From positions 3,654,501-3,718,500 of the forward strand of contig NZ_CP092183.1 of the NCBI RefSeq assembly GCF_023499255.1: DNA of 64,000 nt, written 5' to 3'. A program made the position numbers and the translations under genes. The notes under the pieces were generated by a model. It saw only the letters and a program-made list of their open reading frames with translations. It was not told the origin of the DNA and did not search any database. This document shows, one piece after another, positions 16,734 to 28,628 of the stretch. Every line of letters begins with the position of its first letter. The stretch's first letter is position 1. This DNA is from Couchioplanes caeruleus. GTDB taxonomy: Bacteria > Actinomycetota > Actinomycetes > Mycobacteriales > Micromonosporaceae.

Positions 16734-17744
16734 ATGCGTGAGCTGATCCGTCCCCTCGTCGTCGCCCCGATGGCCGGCGGCCCCTCCACACCCGCCCTGG
16801 TCACCGCCGCCTCCCGGGCCGGCGCCACCGCGTTCCTCGCCGCCGGCTACAAGACGCCCGCCGCCGTGGAGGACGAGCTCCGGGCCGTACGCGGCGCCGG
16901 GATCCCGTACGGGCTGAACATCTTCGTCCCGGTCCCGCCGCCCGCCGACGTCGAGCCGCTGGAGCGGTACCGGGCTGTGCTGCAACCCGAGGCCGACCGG
17001 TACGGCATCGAGCTGCCCGCGCTCCGGCTGACCGACGACGACCACTTCGCCGACAAGGTGGAGCTGGCCGTGGCGTACGCCGTGCCGCTGGTCAGCTTCA
17101 CGTTCGGCGTACCCCCGGAACCGGTCGTGCGGGCCCTGCGGGCGGCGGGATGCGCCGTCCTGGTCACGGTGACCGACGCCCTCGAGGCGCAACGGGCGGT
17201 GGCCGTAGGGCCCGACGCGCTGATCGCCCAGGCCGGCGCGGCCGGTGGTCACTCGGCCACCACCGACCCGGCCGGTTACCGGGGCGCCACGACCGCGGCC
17301 GAGGTGCTCCGCGCGGTGCGGGCCGTCAGCGACGTACCGGTCGTCGCGGCCGGGGGAGTGGCCTCGGCTGCCGGCGTACGGGACCTCCTGGCGGCCGGCG
17401 CGACGGCCGTGCAGTGCGGCACCGCGTTCCTGCTGGCCGGCGAGGCCGGCACGCGCGACGCCCACCGCCGCGCGATCCGCTCGGGCGACCACCGCGAGAC
17501 CGTCGTGACCCGCGCGTTCACCGGCCAGCCGGCCCGCGGCCTGCGCAACCGCTTCACCGACGCCTACTCGGCCGCCGCGCCGATCGGGTACCCCGCGATC
17601 CACCACCTGACCGCGCCGATCCGGGCGGCGGCCGCGAAGGCGGGCGACACCGGGGCCCTGCACCTGTGGGCGGGCACGGGTTTCGCGTCGGCCCGCCCGG
17701 GCCCGGCCGCCGAGCTGGTCGCGGCGTTCCGGCCGGAGGACTGA
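16734..17744 (+). CDS. Nitronate monooxygenase family flavoprotein
   Basis: A 336-residue TIM-barrel protein from ATG 16734 behind GGGGGAGGAT. Motifs of the NMO/2-nitropropane dioxygenase family: VVAPMAGGPSTPALV at the start, IAQAGAAGGHSATTD around the FMN site with the catalytic-type His, VVAAGGVASAAGVRDLLAAG and AVQCGTAFLLA for FMN phosphate binding. Such FMN enzymes oxidise nitronates, protecting cells from propionate-3-nitronate. Substrate specificity is not decided by sequence. Confidence 0.85.
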   Translation: MRELIRPLVVAPMAGGPSTPALVTAASRAGATAFLAAGYKTPAAVEDELRAVRGAGIPYGLNIFVPVPPPADVEPLERYRAVLQPEADRYGIELPALRLTDDDHFADKVELAVAYAVPLVSFTFGVPPEPVVRALRAAGCAVLVTVTDALEAQRAVAVGPDALIAQAGAAGGHSATTDPAGYRGATTAAEVLRAVRAVSDVPVVAAGGVASAAGVRDLLAAGATAVQCGTAFLLAGEAGTRDAHRRAIRSGDHRETVVTRAFTGQPARGLRNRFTDAYSAAAPIGYPAIHHLTAPIRAAAAKAGDTGALHLWAGTGFASARPGPAAELVAAFRPED

Positions 17745-17818
17745 GGCAGGCAGGCGGGTGGCCGATCGGCCGATCCGGGGCGCCGCCGGATTCTTCCTCG
17801 CGGCTGATCCGCGGGGCA

Positions 17819-17852
17819 CCCCTCGGCTGAGAGCGTCTCTCTCCGCGAGGGG
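17819..17852. terminator. Hairpin upstream of the MmpS-like gene
   Basis: CCCCTCG (17819-17825) pairs with CGAGGGG (17846-17852), with a further GAGAG/CTCTC pairing inside. It lies 75 nt after the monooxygenase stop and 36 nt before GTG 17889, so it may end the former transcript or form part of the latter's leader. Confidence 0.35.
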
Positions 17853-17888
17853 CCGGTCCCGCGGCCCCCATGCGTGAAGGAGTCAGAC

Positions 17889-18254
17889 GTGAAGCGTGTC
17901 CTTGCCGGCGTCCTCATCGGTGCGACGGTCCTGCTGTCGAGCGCCTGCGGCAGCCTCGACCGCGGTGAGCACGGTGAGATCAGCTACGAGGTGACCGGCG
18001 ACGCGGGCACCACCGCCGACATCACCCGGGTCCTGCCCGCCGATGCCGGCGGCACCCCGTCCGTGACGTTCCCGGCTCAAAAGCTGCCGGCGCAGATGCA
18101 CGCCAGCATCGCCGAGGGGACGTTCGAGGTGCACGCCGTACCGGCCAAGGGCGCCGCCGGCTGCCGCATCGTCGTGGACGGCACCGAGGCCGACAAGCAG
18201 ACCGGCGCCCCCGGCAAGGAGGTCATCTGCCGGGCCACGGTGAAGAAGCGGTGA
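17889..18254 (+). CDS. MmpS-like lipoprotein
   Basis: A 121-residue protein from GTG 17889 with AAGGAG at ideal spacing. A lipoprotein signal ends in LLSSACGS, placing the lipidated Cys near residue 21. The mature part (ISYEVTGDAGTTADIT, VTFPAQKLPAQ, GCRIVVDGTEADKQT, VICRATV) follows the beta-sandwich pattern of MmpS accessory proteins that partner MmpL/RND exporters in mycobacteria; similar orphan lipoproteins are common in Actinoplanes relatives. No MmpL gene is adjacent. Its 3' end overlaps the convergent GH3 gene by 32 nt. Confidence 0.75.
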   Translation: MKRVLAGVLIGATVLLSSACGSLDRGEHGEISYEVTGDAGTTADITRVLPADAGGTPSVTFPAQKLPAQMHASIAEGTFEVHAVPAKGAAGCRIVVDGTEADKQTGAPGKEVICRATVKKR

Positions 18255-20415
18255 CGGCGGCCGGGTCGCCCGCGTACGCCGCCGCCTCGATGGTGGCCGT
18301 CGGCGCGGCCGGGGCGAAGCCGTCGCCGGTCCAGCGCTGCAGCGGGCGTACCGAGGCGGGGACCGTGACCCGGACGGATCGCCCGGCCGGCACCGCCACG
18401 GAGGCGAAACCCAGCAGCACCCGGGCGGGGAAGTCGTCACCGGCGCCGGTGGGCAGCCCGTACAGCTGAACCACGTGCCGCCCGTCGCGCGGCCCGGTGT
18501 TGGTGACCGTCACCGTCGCGTCGAACGTCTCGCCCGAGACCGGTCCGGCCTCGAGACCGGACAGCGTGAACGTCGTGTACGACAGCCCGAAACCGAGCGG
18601 GAACGCGGCCCGGTGCCCGTCGCGGTCCAGCAGGCGCTGACCGAACCACTTGTCGTACGTGATGGCCGTGGCGTCGCGGTCGAAGAACGGCAGATGATCC
18701 TCGGTGGTGGGGATGGAGAACGGCAGCCGCCCCGCGGTGTCGACCTCGCCGAGCAGCACGTCCGCCAGGGCCCGGCCGCCCTCGCAGCCGGAGTACCAGG
18801 CCAGCAGCACCGCCGGCGCGGCGTCCCGCCACTCCTCGGTGATCACGGCGCCGGCGGTGACCACCGCGACGACCGTGCGAGGGTTCGCCGCCGCGACAGC
18901 TCGGATGATCTCGGCGTCGGCCGGGCGCAGGCGCAGGCTCGCCCGGTCCCCGCCGGCGCCCTGGCTGCCGACGATGCTCAGGTCCGTCCCGGCCTGCTCG
19001 GTGAGGCGGCCCAGCAGCTCCTGCCCGGCCGGGCTGTCGTCGGCCGGCGGGAAGAGCGCGAGCAGCGCCGGGTCGGCGAACATGGCCGAGCCGATGTACT
19101 CGCCCTCGTCCATCGCGGTGTAGCCGACGACCACCACCGCGACGTCGCTCGCCCGGGCGGCTTCGGCGGCCGCCTCGGGGGAGTCCTCGGCGACGTGACG
19201 GATCGTGGCGTGCGGCAGCGCCTCGGTCAGCCCGCGCAGGGGCGTGACGACCTCGGGCGCGCGGACGTCCGACGAGCCGTGGTCGCCGGTGTTGGGCAGG
19301 TCCGCCAGCCGGCCGATGACGGCCACCGACGAGACGGCGTCGCGGCGCAGCGGCAGCACCGGTGCACCCGCCACCTGCTCGTTCCTGAGCAGCACCATGC
19401 TGCGGGCCGCGACCTCGCGGGCCAGCGCACGGTGCGCGTCGCCGAAGACCTCGCCGAGCGACGGCTCCTCCGGCTCGCGGGTTGCGTAGTGGTGGATCTG
19501 GGTACGCAGGATCCGCCGCGCGGCCCGGTCCACGTCGTCCCACGAGGCCCGCCCCTCGGCCAGGTCGGCGCTCAGGTGCCGGGCACGCTGCTGCTGGAAC
19601 GGCTCCTCGACGTCGAGCCCGGCGCGCAGCGAGGTCGCCGCGTCGCGCAGGCCCCAGATGAAGTCGGAGACGGTGACGCCGGTGAAGCCCCAGCGGCGGC
19701 GCAGCACGCCCTCCATGAGGTCCTCGTTCTGACCGGCCCACTCGCCGTTCACCGAGTTGTACGCGGTCATGATGCCGGCCACGCCCTCGTCGACGACCCG
19801 GCGGAAGTGCGCCAGGTACACCTCGTGCAGCGTGGCGTCGTCGGCGGTCACGTCCACGGTGAAGCGGGCGTTCTCCATGGAGTTCAGCGCGTAGTGCTTC
19901 GCCACGGCCATCGCGTGCCGCTGCACCGACCGGGTGAGCGCCGCGCCGAACTCGCCGAGCAGGACGGGGTCCTCGCCGTACGTCTCCTGGGCGCGGCCCC
20001 ACGCGGGGTGCCGGGGCAGGTTGATGCAGACGCCGCCGAAGAAGTTGGCGCCCTGCGCGCGCATCTCCCGGCCGATCGCCGTGCCGACCCGCTCCTCCAG
20101 CGTGGTGTCCCAGGTCGCACCGCGGGCCATGGACACCGGGAAGGCCGTGGAGGCGCCCATCACCACCCCGCGCGGGCCGTCGGAGAACAGCAGCCCGGGA
20201 ATACCCAGCCGGTCGACGCGCCCCATCGGGTACGGCGTGCGGTTGTAGCCGTTGCCGAGCATGTCGGCCATCGCGTCCCAGAACGGCAGGTCGCCGTCGA
20301 GCAGACCGAGCCGCTCGTCTTCGGTGAGCTGCTGCAGCAGGTCCTCGGCGGCCGTGTCGGGCGAGGCTCCAGCGCGGACGGCGGCGACGGCGGCGGAGAA
20401 GGCGCTGGCGGTCAT
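18223..20415 (-). CDS. GH3 family beta-glucosidase, intracellular
   Basis: A 730-residue glycoside hydrolase family 3 enzyme from ATG 20415, with GGGAGACCC before it. No signal peptide. The N-terminal barrel contains VAKHYALNSMENARFTVDV and GVTVSDFIWGLRDAATSLRAG, where the SDF/W Asp is the catalytic nucleophile; the second alpha/beta domain and a C-terminal fibronectin-III-like domain (PLGFGLSYTTF, VTVTNTGPRDGRHVVQLY) follow. It releases terminal glucose from beta-glucosides. Divergent from a TetR regulator across a 14-bp palindrome, it is very likely controlled by it. Confidence 0.9.
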   Translation of the reverse strand: MTASAFSAAVAAVRAGASPDTAAEDLLQQLTEDERLGLLDGDLPFWDAMADMLGNGYNRTPYPMGRVDRLGIPGLLFSDGPRGVVMGASTAFPVSMARGATWDTTLEERVGTAIGREMRAQGANFFGGVCINLPRHPAWGRAQETYGEDPVLLGEFGAALTRSVQRHAMAVAKHYALNSMENARFTVDVTADDATLHEVYLAHFRRVVDEGVAGIMTAYNSVNGEWAGQNEDLMEGVLRRRWGFTGVTVSDFIWGLRDAATSLRAGLDVEEPFQQQRARHLSADLAEGRASWDDVDRAARRILRTQIHHYATREPEEPSLGEVFGDAHRALAREVAARSMVLLRNEQVAGAPVLPLRRDAVSSVAVIGRLADLPNTGDHGSSDVRAPEVVTPLRGLTEALPHATIRHVAEDSPEAAAEAARASDVAVVVVGYTAMDEGEYIGSAMFADPALLALFPPADDSPAGQELLGRLTEQAGTDLSIVGSQGAGGDRASLRLRPADAEIIRAVAAANPRTVVAVVTAGAVITEEWRDAAPAVLLAWYSGCEGGRALADVLLGEVDTAGRLPFSIPTTEDHLPFFDRDATAITYDKWFGQRLLDRDGHRAAFPLGFGLSYTTFTLSGLEAGPVSGETFDATVTVTNTGPRDGRHVVQLYGLPTGAGDDFPARVLLGFASVAVPAGRSVRVTVPASVRPLQRWTGDGFAPAAPTATIEAAAYAGDPAAVTASSPWPGR

Positions 20416-20435
20416 GGGTCTCCCGGGTGCGTTAT

Positions 20436-20449
20436 CTACCAATTGGTAG
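20436..20449. promoter_or_regulatory. Palindromic operator, probable TetR site
   Basis: CTACCAATTGGTAG is a perfect 14-bp palindrome centred between the divergent GH3 and TetR genes (starts at 20415 and 20497). It is AT-richer than its surroundings. The position fits autoregulation plus control of the glucosidase by the TetR protein. Confidence 0.7.
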
Positions 20450-20496
20450 GTAGGTTAGGCTGTGCGGCACCGCCGAGGCAACCCCTGGAGGGAAAC

Positions 20497-21072
20497 GTGA
20501 CCGCGTCCGTACGCCGCCGCCTCCCGCCGGCCGAGCGCCGCGAGGAGATCCTCGCCGCCGCGACCGAGCTCATCGCCGTCTCCGGCTTCAACGGCGTCTC
20601 GCTGGGCGCGTTCGCCGCGGCGTGCGGCATGACGAAGGCCGGGCTGCTGCACCACTTCCCGTCCAAGGAGCACGTCCTCGTCGGCGTCCTGGAACGCCGC
20701 GACGAGCTCGACATCGCCGCCGTCATGGGCGACGCGGACCCGGCTGCGGACGCGGCGACGGCCCGGGCCGCGCTGACCCGCCTGGTGCACCGCAACCTCG
20801 GGCAGCAGTCGGTGGTCAAGCTGTACACGGTGCTCAGCGCGGAGGCGCTCGACCCGGCGCACCCGGCGCACGACTATTTCCGGCGGCGTCTGCGGACCAG
20901 CCGGGACCGGCTCGAGCGCGAGCTGTTCGCCTGGCATCCGTGGCCCGGGGGAGCGGCGATGGAGCTGCTCGCGTTCCTCGACGGCCTGCAGCTCAACTGG
21001 CTGCGCGACCCGGAGGTCGACTTCCTGGCGCAGTGGGAGGCGTTCGCCGACCGGTTCTTCGCCGAAGGCTGA
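20497..21072 (+). CDS. TetR family transcriptional regulator
   Basis: A 191-residue protein from GTG 20497, preceded by GGAGGG. The N-terminal HTH is typical: ERREEILAAATELIAVSGFNGVSL, then AAACGMTKAGLLHHFPSKEHVL. The C-terminal ligand-binding part is variable, ending LQLNWLRDPEVDFLAQWEAF. Divergent arrangement and the palindrome at 20436-20449 make the GH3 glucosidase its probable target, with a sugar or glucoside as ligand (inference). Confidence 0.9.
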   Translation: MTASVRRRLPPAERREEILAAATELIAVSGFNGVSLGAFAAACGMTKAGLLHHFPSKEHVLVGVLERRDELDIAAVMGDADPAADAATARAALTRLVHRNLGQQSVVKLYTVLSAEALDPAHPAHDYFRRRLRTSRDRLERELFAWHPWPGGAAMELLAFLDGLQLNWLRDPEVDFLAQWEAFADRFFAEG

Positions 21073-21101
21073 GCGGGGCAGGGCCACCGGCCCGGCCCCG
21101 C
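21073..21101. terminator. Bidirectional terminator hairpin
   Basis: GCGGGGCAGGGCC and GGCCCGGCCCCGC pair over 13 positions with one mismatch and an ACC loop, starting directly after the TetR stop and ending 9 nt before the stop of the opposing gene. Suitable for ending both convergent transcripts. Confidence 0.6.
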
Positions 21102-21110
21102 CGCCTCGAT

Positions 21111-21359
21111 TCAGATCTTGTCGGGGTCGGCGCCCGACGCGCGGGCGTCGGCCTCGGCGTCGTCGGTGCCGACCGGCACGCCGTCGGAGTCACGGGTCGC
21201 GTCGTCGAGGTCGGCGTCAGCGCCGGAGCGGACGGCGTCGGCCCGGGCGTCCGCGGCGCCCACGGTGGGGCCGGCGGCCGTCTCCTCGTCGTCGCGGGTC
21301 AGGTCGGCTGCGGCGGCTGCGGCGGCGGGGAGCCCGGCAGCCGAGGCGGGGTTGGTCAT
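21111..21359 (-). CDS. Small acidic Ala/Asp-rich protein
   Basis: An 82-residue protein from ATG 21359 with a strong GGAAGGAG site 6 nt upstream. An Ala-rich start (GLPAAAAAAADL) is followed by a long acidic, probably disordered stretch with many Asp-Ala and Ala-Asp pairs, ending GADPDKI. No family was recognised and no motif is present. The good ribosome binding site and absence of a competing frame are the main support. Confidence 0.5.
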   Translation of the reverse strand: MTNPASAAGLPAAAAAAADLTRDDEETAAGPTVGAADARADAVRSGADADLDDATRDSDGVPVGTDDAEADARASGADPDKI

Positions 21360-21439
21360 CGCGGTCTCCTTCCTCTGGGGCTGACGTACCCGCGGCCGGT
21401 GCCCGGAAACGGCGCCGCGGGCCCGTAGAGTGGCGCCTG

Positions 21440-22684
21440 ATGCGGATCCTCGTCGTGACAGCGGGTTCGCGCGGCGATGTCGCGCCGTACACCGGGCTGG
21501 GGCAGCGGCTGCAGCGGGCGGGTCACCGGGTGGCGGTGGCCGCGCACGACCGCTTCGCCGGTCTCGTCCGTGAGTCCGGGCTGGAGCACCGGCCCCTCCC
21601 CGGGGACCCGGTCGAGCTGACCCGCGCCCGCACGGCCGCGCCCGGCCCGCAGGCCGCCCGGTCGGTCTTCGCCGCGTTCCTCGACGAGCTGGGCGAGGGC
21701 GTTCTCGCCGCGATGGCCGCCGGCACCGATCTGGTGCTGACCGCGTCCGGCCCGGCGCCGCTGAGCCGGCTCGCCGCCCGGGGCCTCGGCATCCCGAGCG
21801 CCGGCGTGTACCTCGCACCGGGGGTTCCGACCCGCGCGTTCCCGCCACCCGGGTGGCCGGGCACCGGGAGCTCCGCGGACAATCTTGCCGCGGGCCGGGA
21901 GCTGCTCACCCGCAGCGGCTCGCTCTACGCCGGCGCCCTGCGGCACCTGCAGGTCCGGCTGGGCCTGCCCGCCGCGCCCGGGGCGGGGCCGCCGGACGAC
22001 TGGCCGGTCTTCCACGGCTTCAGCCCGGCGGTGGTGCCCCGGCCCGCCGACTGGCCGGCGAGCGTGCACGTGACCGGCTACTGGTGGCCGGCCGCGCCGC
22101 CGGGATGGCGACCACCGGAGGTGCTGACCGACTTCCTGGCGGCCGGTCCGCCGCCGGTGTTCATCGGGTTCGGCAGCATGACGCCCGAACGCGAAGGGCT
22201 GGACGAGGTCGTCGCGGCGGCGGTCGCGCGGGCCGGCGTACGCGCCGTCGTCCAGGCCGGCTGGGCCGGGCTGCGGGTGGCCGGCGGCGACATCCTGATG
22301 GTCGGGGAGGTGCCGCACGAATGGCTGTTCCCCCGGACGGCCGCGGTGGTGCATCACGCCGGGGCGGGCACCACGGCGGCCGGGCTGCGCGCGGGCGTAC
22401 CGGCGGTCCCGGTGCCGGTCCTGGTCGACCAGCCGTTCTGGGCGGACCGGCTGCACCGCCTCGGCGTCGCGCCGGAGCCGCTGCCCCTGGCGGAGCTCAC
22501 CGCGGACGCCCTGGCCGGCGCGCTCCGGTCCTGCCTCGACCGGCCGGAGCACCGCGACCGGGCCACGGAGCTCGCCCGCCGGATCCGCGCGGAGGACGGC
22601 GCCGCCGCGGTGGTGTCCTTCGTGGAACGGCTCGGGGCGCCCCTGCCACCGGCCGGAGCCGGTGGAGGAGACGCCCCGGACTGA
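21440..22684 (+). CDS. UGT/MGT-type glycosyltransferase (GT1)
   Basis: A 414-residue GT-B glycosyltransferase. The N-terminus RILVVTAGSRGDVAPYTGLG is characteristic of the sterol/macrolide glucosyltransferase group, and the C-terminal donor site carries VFIGFGSMTP and HHAGAGTTAAGLRAGVP followed by DQPFWADRL, the usual PSPG-like motif. It transfers a sugar from an NDP-sugar to a lipid or hydrophobic small molecule. No natural-product cluster adjoins it, so the acceptor is unknown. It ends 2 nt before the stop of the convergent cellulase. Confidence 0.85.
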   Translation: MRILVVTAGSRGDVAPYTGLGQRLQRAGHRVAVAAHDRFAGLVRESGLEHRPLPGDPVELTRARTAAPGPQAARSVFAAFLDELGEGVLAAMAAGTDLVLTASGPAPLSRLAARGLGIPSAGVYLAPGVPTRAFPPPGWPGTGSSADNLAAGRELLTRSGSLYAGALRHLQVRLGLPAAPGAGPPDDWPVFHGFSPAVVPRPADWPASVHVTGYWWPAAPPGWRPPEVLTDFLAAGPPPVFIGFGSMTPEREGLDEVVAAAVARAGVRAVVQAGWAGLRVAGGDILMVGEVPHEWLFPRTAAVVHHAGAGTTAAGLRAGVPAVPVPVLVDQPFWADRLHRLGVAPEPLPLAELTADALAGALRSCLDRPEHRDRATELARRIRAEDGAAAVVSFVERLGAPLPPAGAGGGDAPD

Positions 22685-22686
22685 GG

Positions 22687-26480
<3,794 letters not shown>

Positions 26481-26529
26481 GATCGCGCTCCTCACGAGGG
26501 GTGGCGGTGCAGTGACGCTCATCGTTACA

Positions 26530-26543
26530 TGGGAGCGCTCCCA
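26530..26543. promoter_or_regulatory. CebR operator
   Basis: TGGGAGCGCTCCCA is identical to the well-known binding site of CebR, the cellobiose-responsive LacI-family repressor of cellulolytic actinobacteria. It lies 50 bp upstream of the chosen start of the GH3-CBM2 gene, so that gene and the GH5 cellulase behind it should be induced by cellobiose. No cebR gene is in the window. Confidence 0.9.
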
Positions 26544-26580
26544 TGACAACGAGATGTCAGAACTGTTTCGCCCCGGCTCC

Positions 26581-27699
26581 TCAGTGGCAGGTGCCCGTGC
26601 CGGAATCGGTGAACGAGCCGCCCGCCACGTGCAGGAAGTCCCAGCGGTACCAGCCCGGGCGCAGGGTCAGCCGCAGGACGCCGAACGTCTTGTGGTCGCG
26701 CCGCTCGCTGTTCGCCGCGACCTTGCCGAACGGGTACAGCGCCGCGCCGCCGGTGCCCACCACGAACTCCCGGATCCCGTGCGCGGTGTCCCGGCGGCCG
26801 CCGGGGGTCTGCGGGGCGAACCGCTCGTACACGTGGTTGTGGCCCGCCAGCAGCAGCTCCACGCCGGCGTCGTACAGCGCCTGGACCAGCGGGCGTGTCT
26901 CGGTGGCCGGGGGATGGGTGGCCGCCGAGGTGAACAGCGGGTGGTGCACCATCGCGGCCGTGCACGCCGTCTTGTGCGCGGCCAGGTCGGCGCGCAGCCA
27001 GTGCTCCTGCGCCGAGCCACGCCCGCAACCGCCGGGAACCGACGAGCAGCTGGTGTTCAGCACGACCACGTGCCAGGCGCCGGCCTCGTACGAGCAATAG
27101 CCCTTGCCCCGCGGCCCGGCGGCGGCGCCGAAGTAGTCGAAGTACGGGGTCGCGTTCCGGCTGCTGTGGTACTCGTGGTTGCCCACGGCGGGCCGGGTCC
27201 GCGCCTTCACCCGGCCCCACGCGGGCCCGTAGCACGTCGCGAAGTTCGACCGGCTCCCGTCCGGGTACGCGTTGTCCCCCAGCGTGAAGACCGTGCCGGG
27301 GAAGCGCTGCAGGACCGCGAGGGTCCTGCTGTCCCCGGTGCCGTCGCAGGTCGCGATGTCGCCGGCGCCGATCAGGACGGCCGGCGCGGCCGACGCCTGG
27401 GAAGCCCTGGTGGCCTCCGCCCGGGCGGCGTTTGAGCCCGGTTCGGCGGGCGAGCCCGGCCCGGCATTTGAGCCCGGTTCGGCGGGCGAGCCCGGCCCGG
27501 CATTTGAGCCCGGTTCGGCGGGCGAGCCCGGCCCGGCATTTGAGCCCGGTTCGGCGGGCGAGCCCGGTCCGGTGGGCGAACCTGTGTGCGTGGCCGGCCG
27601 GGTCGGTTGCGCGGCCGGCCGCGCCGGGGCGGCGCCGCCCGTCGTGCAGCCGGTCAGAGTGCCCGTGAGCAGCGCTGCAAGGAGCCATCGGAGTCGCAC
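26581..27699 (-). CDS. Lipoprotein metallophosphoesterase with tandem-repeat linker
   Basis: A 372-residue protein from GTG 27699. A lipoprotein signal ends LLTGTLTGC, so it should be anchored outside the membrane. Residues about 40-90 are a low-complexity linker with four near-perfect copies of a 12-residue Gly/Pro/Ser/Glu unit. The catalytic domain has the calcineurin-like metal ligands GAGDIA, TLGDNAYPDG, AVGNHEY, VHHPLF and AGHNHVYERF. Such enzymes act as acid phosphatases or phosphodiesterases. Its start overlaps the end of the EamA gene by 46 nt. Confidence 0.85.
   Translation of the reverse strand: MRLRWLLAALLTGTLTGCTTGGAAPARPAAQPTRPATHTGSPTGPGSPAEPGSNAGPGSPAEPGSNAGPGSPAEPGSNAGPGSPAEPGSNAARAEATRASQASAAPAVLIGAGDIATCDGTGDSRTLAVLQRFPGTVFTLGDNAYPDGSRSNFATCYGPAWGRVKARTRPAVGNHEYHSSRNATPYFDYFGAAAGPRGKGYCSYEAGAWHVVVLNTSCSSVPGGCGRGSAQEHWLRADLAAHKTACTAAMVHHPLFTSAATHPPATETRPLVQALYDAGVELLLAGHNHVYERFAPQTPGGRRDTAHGIREFVVGTGGAALYPFGKVAANSERRDHKTFGVLRLTLRPGWYRWDFLHVAGGSFTDSGTGTCH
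27431..27574. repeat. 36-bp tandem repeat, four copies
   Basis: Units begin at 27431, 27467, 27503 and 27539, each opening TTTGAGCCCGGTTCGGCGGG; the last has a few changes. The period of 36 keeps the reading frame and encodes the 12-residue repeat in the linker of the lipoprotein phosphoesterase. Copies are almost identical at DNA level, indicating recent expansion. Confidence 0.95.
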
Positions 27700-28574
27700 G
27701 GGCGTGGCATTCCCCCGCGCACCCCTACAAAACGCCGGGTCACCCCCACGGTGCGGCTGCGCTGGGTCAGCACCACGCAGACCAGCACGATCAGCGCCAC
27801 CCCGAGCGCGGCCGGCGTCACCGTCTCGCCGAGCAGCAGCGCCGACCACAGCAGCGTGAGGACCGGCTGGGCGAGCTGGATCTGCCCGACCCGCGCGATG
27901 CCGCCCCGGGCCAGTCCCGCGTACCAGGCGAAGAAGCCCAGGAACATCGAGACCACGGTGAGATATCCGTACGCCGTCCACGCCGGGGCGCCGGCCCGGG
28001 GCGGGTGAGCCACCGCCGTCGCGAGCGTGACCGGCACGGTGACCGGCAGGGAGAGCAGGAGCGCCCAGCAGATCGTCCGGGCGCCGCCCAGGTCGCGGGC
28101 GAGCGAGCCGCCCTCGGCGTACCCGAGGGCGCAGAGCAGCACCGCCGCCACCAGGTAGAGGTCCGCGACCGACCGGCCGCCGTGCACACCGCCGCTGACG
28201 ATCAGGAAGGCGAGCACCGCCCCGAGTCCGCCGAGGCTGGCCACCCAGAACAGCACGGGAGGCCGCTCACCGCCGCGCAGCACCGCGAACATGGCCGTCA
28301 TCGCGGGCAGCACGGCGACGACGATCGCGCCGTGCGCCGACGTCTGCGTGCTCAGCGCCAGCGACGTGAACAGCGGGAAGCCGGCGACGACGCCGAGCGC
28401 GACGACCGCCAGCCGCCGGACCTGGCTCCGGCTGGGCCGCGGTGCGCCGGTGACACCGAGGTACGCCGCCGCGAGCAGCGCCGCCCCGACAGCCCGGCCG
28501 AAGGCCACGAACCACGGGTCGAGATCGTGCACGGCGACCCGGGTGGCCGGCAGCGACATGCTGAACGCCAGCAC
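27654..28574 (-). CDS. EamA/DMT family transporter
   Basis: A 10-TM drug/metabolite transporter with two EamA halves, with SLPATRVAVHDLDPWFVAFGR at the start and IQLAQPVLTLLWSALLLGE in the second half. The start is uncertain: GTG 28574 is used, but the first helix would more naturally begin upstream at DPGAITAGALGVL, where no ATG, GTG or TTG exists until within the divergent gene. Such carriers export amino acids or metabolites. Divergent from a MocR regulator with a palindrome between them, an arrangement common for MocR-controlled exporters. The last 46 nt overlap the phosphoesterase start. Confidence 0.82.
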   Translation of the reverse strand: MLAFSMSLPATRVAVHDLDPWFVAFGRAVGAALLAAAYLGVTGAPRPSRSQVRRLAVVALGVVAGFPLFTSLALSTQTSAHGAIVVAVLPAMTAMFAVLRGGERPPVLFWVASLGGLGAVLAFLIVSGGVHGGRSVADLYLVAAVLLCALGYAEGGSLARDLGGARTICWALLLSLPVTVPVTLATAVAHPPRAGAPAWTAYGYLTVVSMFLGFFAWYAGLARGGIARVGQIQLAQPVLTLLWSALLLGETVTPAALGVALIVLVCVVLTQRSRTVGVTRRFVGVRGGMPRPCDSDGSLQRCSRAL

Positions 28575-28607
28575 GCCCAGCGCCCCCGCCGTTATCGCTC
28601 CAGGGTC

Positions 28608-28619
28608 AGTAGCGCTACT
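28608..28619. promoter_or_regulatory. Palindrome between EamA and MocR genes
   Basis: AGTAGCGCTACT is a perfect 12-bp palindrome 9 nt upstream of the MocR start; GTAGCGC recurs in direct orientation 30 bp downstream at 28639-28645. Position suits an operator for the MocR-type regulator. Confidence 0.5.
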
Positions 28620-28628
28620 CTGCTTCTC

